Source: an uncultured Cellvibrio sp.
Lineage (GTDB): Bacteria > Pseudomonadota > Gammaproteobacteria > Pseudomonadales > Cellvibrionaceae
NCBI GenBank assembly: GCA_946480695.1
Contig: CAMLKG010000006.1
Span: 94,787-158,786, forward strand
Length of the DNA stretch: 64,000 nt
Reading direction: 5' to 3'
The notes beneath the pieces were generated by a model. It worked only from the letters and a program-made list of their open reading frames with translations, searched no databases and was not told the origin of the DNA. Made by a program: the position numbers and the translations under genes. Below are positions 59,805-64,000 of this stretch, in pieces (the stretch's first letter is position 1; each line of letters begins with the position of its first letter).

Positions 59805-60327
59805 TCAGCTTAGTGATCCCCGGCTTTTATTGCCGCCAATAACTCCAATGCGCGGATAGGTTTTTTGCGGATCGTAAACGGCTATCGTAAACATAAATTC
59901 ATGAATGCCTAATTCGTTTGCGAGTTGTTCAAGTTGCGCTTTGACTTGTGCCGGGTCGCCAACCGCAGCGAGGGATAAAAAATCCCTCACGTTTAATTCT
60001 TCTTCCACATTCCCCAAATCGTCCATGGATTCAACGGGCGGTTTTAACCACAAGGGGGTGGCCACGCAATAATGCGAGAACGCGCTGGTGACTTGTGGTG
60101 GCCAGATATTTTGCCTCTGCTTCCGTTTCCGCGCTTATCACGGGCATACCCAACATCGCGTAAGGTTTATCGAGTGTTGGCGAAGGGATAAATTGGGTTT
60201 GGTAAATACGCAACGCATCGCGCATCAGGCGCGGGGCGAAATGGCCTGCAAACGCGTAAGGCAATCCGCGTTTCGCTGCGAGTTGGGCGCTGAATAAACT
60301 GGAGCCCAGCGATTTGGATACAAGCTT
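59805..60327 (-). pseudogene. Truncated, frameshifted luciferase-like flavin monooxygenase
   Basis: Two frames join into one family sequence. The first (from about 60327 to 60017) reads SKSLGSSLFSAQLAAKRGLP, PYAFAGHFAPRLM and LRGHPL. The second (60065 to 59805) continues LKPPVESMDDLGNVEEE and FMFTIAVYDPQKTYPRIGVI. Removing one base from the five-G run at 60054-60058 restores LRGHPLWLKPPVES. About the first half of a normal LLM-class oxidoreductase (some 330 residues) is missing. Confidence 0.8.
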
Positions 60328-60329
60328 GC

Positions 60330-60551
60330 TTATCCCTCGGGTTGTTGGTAATGGCCGGGGTGAACTTTGGGGTTGTTGGGGCGGTGAATGCCTGTTATCC
60401 GGATATCGGTAATTGTTGCCCCTGGAAATGATTTGCGAAGCAGATTTTCCGCATCGGCCATAGGTAAGGTTTCGCTATTCCAAAAAACCTCCATCGTTTG
60501 GGGTTGGTTATCGGCGATAAAGCTCACAAGAAAATGATGCTGGTCTTTCAT
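60330..60551 (-). CDS. Small protein of unknown function
   Basis: 73 residues, soluble, no cysteine. GGAG precedes the ATG at a normal spacing. It opens MKDQHHFLVSFIADNQPQTM and ends in HRPNNPKVHPGHYQQ. No family recognised. It ends where the luciferase-like remnant begins; the loss of that gene's N terminus may be linked to the same event. Confidence 0.55.
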   Translation of the reverse strand: MKDQHHFLVSFIADNQPQTMEVFWNSETLPMADAENLLRKSFPGATITDIRITGIHRPNNPKVHPGHYQQPEG

Positions 60552-60690
60552 AATTCATTATCTCCGGCGATAAACTGCAATCAGGTTTGTTGCATATGCA
60601 ACTCAACTGTATCCCACCCCATCCATAATGGCCAGGTCACTGCCTATACCCCGTGTTATGCGTTGAAATATGCTCATAGAATATTTTTAG

Positions 60691-61020
60691 TTAAGCAGCC
60701 ATTTCACGGCAGCTTTCCGCGCATTTTTTGCAGGCGGTTACGCACTCATCCATTTCCCCAATGCTTTCGCAACTTGCGGCGCAAGCATCACAAATATCTG
60801 CGCAAAGTTTGCAAATATGGAAGCTGAACGATGAGTTACTCATTTGTAAGCAAGCGCATGTCTCGCACACCTTGGCGCAATTGAGCATCAGCGTAAAATG
60901 CTCCGGTTCAACATGCTTGCCTCCTGCTTGCAGGCAATGGTTAAGCGCAGTGGAATAACAAATCTGGCTGCAGGCAGTACAATGTTCAACACAATCAAAC
61001 TCCAGGTGATTAAAAGACAT
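60691..61020 (-). CDS. Four-helix-bundle copper-storage-type protein (Csp/DUF326)
   Basis: 109 residues from the Met of MSFNHLEFDC, with GGGAGAAAT upstream; a longer frame to 61113 is not needed. Eighteen cysteines in C-x3-C and C-x2-C spacing along amphipathic helices (DCVEHCTACSQIC; CAKVCETCAC; CKLCADICDACAASC; CVTACKKCAESC). This is the pattern of Csp proteins, which store many Cu(I) ions inside a four-helix bundle. There is no signal peptide, so it is of the cytosolic Csp3 type. Confidence 0.9.
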   Translation of the reverse strand: MSFNHLEFDCVEHCTACSQICYSTALNHCLQAGGKHVEPEHFTLMLNCAKVCETCACLQMSNSSFSFHICKLCADICDACAASCESIGEMDECVTACKKCAESCREMAA

Positions 61021-61170
61021 GGTTATTTCTCCCAAAGGAATTATAAAATTATTGGCGCGTAGCCCAAATTTCTCTATAAAACCTGTAGAGGCCCATATTT
61101 TTGAATCGTTCAATCAAAACATAAGCAAAAGCAATAAGTGGCATCGGAAAAAACAATAAATTAAATGCAA

Positions 61171-61200
61171 AAAAAACCGCCCTACCTTGGGCGGTTTTTT
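61171..61200. terminator. Terminator, mainly for the minus-strand esterase gene
   Basis: A CCGCCC/GGGCGG stem with a six-base loop is flanked by six A's and six T's. It lies 19 bases past the esterase stop. Confidence 0.85.
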
Positions 61201-61218
61201 ATGCGTCATTTAAAAGGG

Positions 61219-64000
61219 CTATTCAACCAATCTCAACGAACCAAATACGCTCGCGTCAATATACCCTTGGTTATTCCTGTGTCCGGGGGTATCCACTGAG
61301 CCCATCATGCTTTGGCGTTGTTGGGTACCGTCGTTATCGATGTAGCTTGCAGAGAAGCCCATCAATTTACCGGCGGAGAGCACGAGCGGTGTGTTCGCGC
61401 GGTTGTCCGCGTAGGTTTCGCCGTAGATACGTACGCGCATTTCCCACACATGTTTGTCACCCATGCTGACCAGGCGCACGTCGATGTGATCGTTCAGCAA
61501 TTTTGGACCGGACGTGGTGTAGTCCACTACGTCGCCATAGGTGCTGATGTGATAAGCCCATGCACTGGTGTTGTATTGATGCTGGCCGCCGTTTTTATTT
61601 TCGTCGATGAAAAGTTCAACGGTGTCATCTTCCCAATAGTTACTCAGTGCATCGCGAGTGTGGTCGTAAATGCGTTCGTCGGTGATGTCGAACAACAGGT
61701 ACAGGTAATTTTCATCCCACAATGCCTTGTAGCGACCGGAGTAATCCTGCGCGGTCGGATTGGGTTGCGTACCCAGCCAGAACACATCGATAGGCGCCCA
61801 GGTTGCGCGATCCCAGATTGCGTCGATAGTGCCGTCAATTTCCGGTGCTACTTGCGCTTTGGGTGCAATATAAAGGTTGCGGTCCGCGACGCTGGAGCTT
61901 GACGAACTCATCACTGATGAGGAGCTTCGTGACGAGCTTACAAACAACGAACTGGATGAACGCATTGTCGAAGCACTGGATGACAGGCTGCTCACCGGCA
62001 CGCTGCTCAATGTGGATGATGAAATGGACGAGCGAATGCTGGACGATACCGACGTACTCGAACTGGAACCATTGGTACCGACATGCGCGCGTTTAACGGA
62101 GAACACGTAATCCCACAATTGCGGATTCATGTAAGCGCGCATCCACACGGTGTGTTGCAAGTCGTTACCGTTTGGCGGATCACCCGGATCAACCATTTCA
62201 GTTGTGCCGCGCGGGAATTTATTCATGGTTGCGCAGCCGCCCGCAGTGCGAATGGCATTCACAGTATTCTCGGTGTCAGTTATTGAATTGTTTTCATCAC
62301 CTTCACCTTGTTGTGGCCAAATCACTACTTTGGAGTTGGCAACCGCTTGCGCATGGTTGCTGCTGACGGGATGGCCTGACATGGGTACTGCCGCGGCAAT
62401 CAAATCAGGACGACGCGCCGCTAATTCCCAGGAACCGCCGCCACCCATGGAAATACCGGTAACGTAGATACGGTCCGGGTCAATTTGGTAAGTCGCTTTC
62501 AGATGCTCAATCAAATCCGTAAGTGCCTTGCCATAACGCGATGGATTACCGCTGATGGAGAAAGGTGCACCGCCACCGGATGACCACTCATTGCTAAAAA
62601 ATTCACACTGGCATTGCGGCGCAACTATATACGCCGGTTTGTTCTGGCGATTTTCCGGAGTCAGCAAGGAGTTGCTTGACGCGAAGAATGGAAGCGCATG
62701 GCGCGAGGTTAAATGCTCTTCGTTACTGCCGCGCTCACCACCGCCGTGCAAGTAAATCACCAGCGGATATTTCGCTTGGGGATTAACCGCGGCTTGTGCC
62801 GGCTGATGCAGGTTGTAGGGCAGGGTAATATTGCCATTATTAAACGCCGGCATTTTCACCATTAATTCGCGGAAATTTTTCACCACTTTCTGGCTTTCAT
62901 CATTGGTGTTGTAGGGCGCCCAGGAACCGAATTGCGTCGCTGGCGGGGCAGCGGGACAATCGGTGCGTACCACATCCGGCGCAGAGCTGCTGGATGAGGA
63001 GGACGCAATGCTCGATGAGGCAATCGACGAGCTACTGCTCAGCACCGGCGACGATGAAGAGGATCCCACCGCGCTGGATGAAACGCTGCTCGCAATTTGC
63101 CCTACGGATATTTCAACGGTTTTCTCACCGTGCATGTAGTCGCCGTAAGCCGTCAGCTTGACCGGATAAACGCCGGGCGCAGCGAAGGTATGCGATCTGA
63201 TGAGACCGGTTGAGGTGTTGCCATCGCCGAAATCCCAGGCAAGGAAAACGGTATCGCGCGAGTTGCGTCCATCGACATAGAGCGTATTGCCCTCTACGCG
63301 ATAGCTAAATTCAGCAACGGAGATTTTTTCTTCAAACAAACCACAAGGCTGGTTAAAGCTGACCTGGCGGGTATCGCCCAGCTCACCATCGTGAACGGTG
63401 AGGGTGACCAACCGCGGAACAGCCACCGAACTTGAGGATTCGCAATCGGTATAAACCTGCGCACTGTTACCGGAAAATTGCGCCGTGTCGAAATCCCACT
63501 CGTAGCTCAGTCCATCACCGTCTTCATCAAAGGACGCCGAACCGTAGGCAACAACATTCAAATTGCTGCGCGTAGTGCTCAACATCGCGATAGGGGCACG
63601 GTTGCCGATTGTCGCCTGGGTACTAATGGTTTTGGTCGCAGAGGTAGAGGTTTTACCATCGGACACGGTAAGCGTTACCGTCTGGCTACCCGCTGCAGCG
63701 TAGGTATGCCAGGCTTCGGGATAGCGGATGGTTTGGCCATCGCCGAAATCGATGAGGTAAGTCAACTCATCATTATCTGCATCGGTAGAGGTGCTTCCGT
63801 TAACCAGGATGGTTGAACCATATACCGCAACACTCAGGTTAACCACGGGTGCCTGGTTAGCGCTGCTGGATGAACTCCGGATAACTGAGCTAACCACGGA
63901 GCTTGAGCTGACCGGAACGCTGGAAGCGACCGAGCTGGGTGCAATTGAGCTTGCAGCAATGGAACTGGGCGCAATTGAACTTGCTGCGATTGAACTGGGG
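61219..64000 (-). CDS. Large secreted esterase with PKD modules, poly-serine linkers and a CBM9-like domain, 5' end outside the window
   Basis: 926 residues visible; the frame is open through 64000. Order from the N-terminal side: Ser-rich repeat linker; two PKD-like domains (LIDFGDGQTIRYPEAWHTY; YEWDFDTAQFSG); a third PKD (LAWDFGDGNTSTG); poly-Ser linker; an alpha/beta hydrolase with VIYLHGGGERG and nucleophile motif GISMGGGGSW; another poly-Ser linker; and a C-terminal CBM9-like domain (IDGTIDAIWDRATW, ENYLYLLFDITDERIYD). The likely substrate is an acylated plant polysaccharide such as xylan. Signal peptide and further modules lie outside. Confidence 0.9.
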   Translation of the reverse strand, partial: PSSIAASSIAPSSIAASSIAPSSVASSVPVSSSSVVSSVIRSSSSSANQAPVVNLSVAVYGSTILVNGSTSTDADNDELTYLIDFGDGQTIRYPEAWHTYAAAGSQTVTLTVSDGKTSTSATKTISTQATIGNRAPIAMLSTTRSNLNVVAYGSASFDEDGDGLSYEWDFDTAQFSGNSAQVYTDCESSSSVAVPRLVTLTVHDGELGDTRQVSFNQPCGLFEEKISVAEFSYRVEGNTLYVDGRNSRDTVFLAWDFGDGNTSTGLIRSHTFAAPGVYPVKLTAYGDYMHGEKTVEISVGQIASSVSSSAVGSSSSSPVLSSSSSIASSSIASSSSSSSAPDVVRTDCPAAPPATQFGSWAPYNTNDESQKVVKNFRELMVKMPAFNNGNITLPYNLHQPAQAAVNPQAKYPLVIYLHGGGERGSNEEHLTSRHALPFFASSNSLLTPENRQNKPAYIVAPQCQCEFFSNEWSSGGGAPFSISGNPSRYGKALTDLIEHLKATYQIDPDRIYVTGISMGGGGSWELAARRPDLIAAAVPMSGHPVSSNHAQAVANSKVVIWPQQGEGDENNSITDTENTVNAIRTAGGCATMNKFPRGTTEMVDPGDPPNGNDLQHTVWMRAYMNPQLWDYVFSVKRAHVGTNGSSSSTSVSSSIRSSISSSTLSSVPVSSLSSSASTMRSSSSLFVSSSRSSSSVMSSSSSSVADRNLYIAPKAQVAPEIDGTIDAIWDRATWAPIDVFWLGTQPNPTAQDYSGRYKALWDENYLYLLFDITDERIYDHTRDALSNYWEDDTVELFIDENKNGGQHQYNTSAWAYHISTYGDVVDYTTSGPKLLNDHIDVRLVSMGDKHVWEMRVRIYGETYADNRANTPLVLSAGKLMGFSASYIDNDGTQQRQSMMGSVDTPGHRNNQGYIDASVFGSLRLVE
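63932..64000 (-). repeat. 30-bp tandem repeats coding for a Pro-Ser-Ser-Ile-Ala-Ala linker
   Basis: Two full units (63932-63961, 63962-63991) and a partial third run into the window edge. They encode PSSIAASSIA repeated. The array continues beyond 64000, so its length is unknown. Confidence 0.85.

Noticed and set aside
61312..61902. 196-residue frame antisense to the esterase gene
   Set aside because: Shadow of the CBM9-like domain coding sequence, no start signal.
61877..62110. Plus-strand acidic frame in the esterase linker region
   Set aside because: It is the reverse of the serine codons (AGC/TCA read as GAG/CTG-type codons), an artefact of the poly-Ser linker.

Overview
The window looks like chromosome of a Cellvibrio-like gammaproteobacterium. 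Three things point there: a very large secreted esterase built from PKD modules, poly-serine linkers and a C-terminal CBM9-like domain, which is a style typical of Cellvibrio and related polysaccharide degraders; a large TonB-dependent receptor of the sugar-uptake kind behind a LacI-type operator; and a pseudomonad/Cellvibrio-like housekeeping order. The genus is inferred from architecture, not from a search. No tRNA, rRNA, CRISPR array, insertion sequence or prophage was seen.

Layout. 1-6.7 kb: end of a secreted protein, gcvP, and the gspA-gspB pair for type II secretion. 6.7-9.3 kb: iron and oxidative-stress genes (bfr, bfd, a 2-Cys peroxiredoxin) with candidate Fur and OxyR sites, then ung. 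9.4-12.8 kb: operator-controlled TonB-dependent receptor. 12.9-22 kb: mixed metabolic and envelope genes (aldo/keto reductase, MAPEG protein, fabV, a deoxynucleotidase, a short signal peptidase I, two acyltransferases, a DUF481 outer-membrane protein, a CvpA-like protein). 22.2-28.4 kb: the pncC-recA-recX block, interrupted by a CadC-like regulator, a secreted protein and a DUF4136 lipoprotein; recA has two overlapping LexA boxes on its promoter.

28.6-38.1 kb: pyrG-kdsA-eno-ftsB-ispD-ispF-truD-pcm-nlpD-rpoS, a well-known order in which surE is missing. 38-42 kb: HDOD protein, ygfZ, a membrane diguanylate cyclase, sdhE and ygfX. 42.2-47.6 kb: nadB, then rpoE-rseA-rseB-rseC for envelope stress, with both a sigma-E-like and a sigma-70-like promoter before rpoE, and arfB. 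47.6-54.6 kb: a glycosyltransferase/PAP2/dgkA lipid group, bolA, trhO, small conserved proteins and a cold-shock gene.

54.8-57.6 kb holds the least understood coherent unit: an ECF-like sigma factor, a single-pass DUF3619 protein, a periplasmic DUF3106 protein made of regular 18-residue repeats, and a lipoprotein with a penicillin-binding/beta-lactamase-type SxxK motif. It reads as a candidate envelope-sensing module. 57.7-64 kb: phosphate transporter pitA, a pair of tandem hairpins, a DUF3592 membrane protein, a truncated and frameshifted luciferase-like oxidoreductase, an 18-cysteine copper-storage-type protein, and the large esterase that runs off the right edge.
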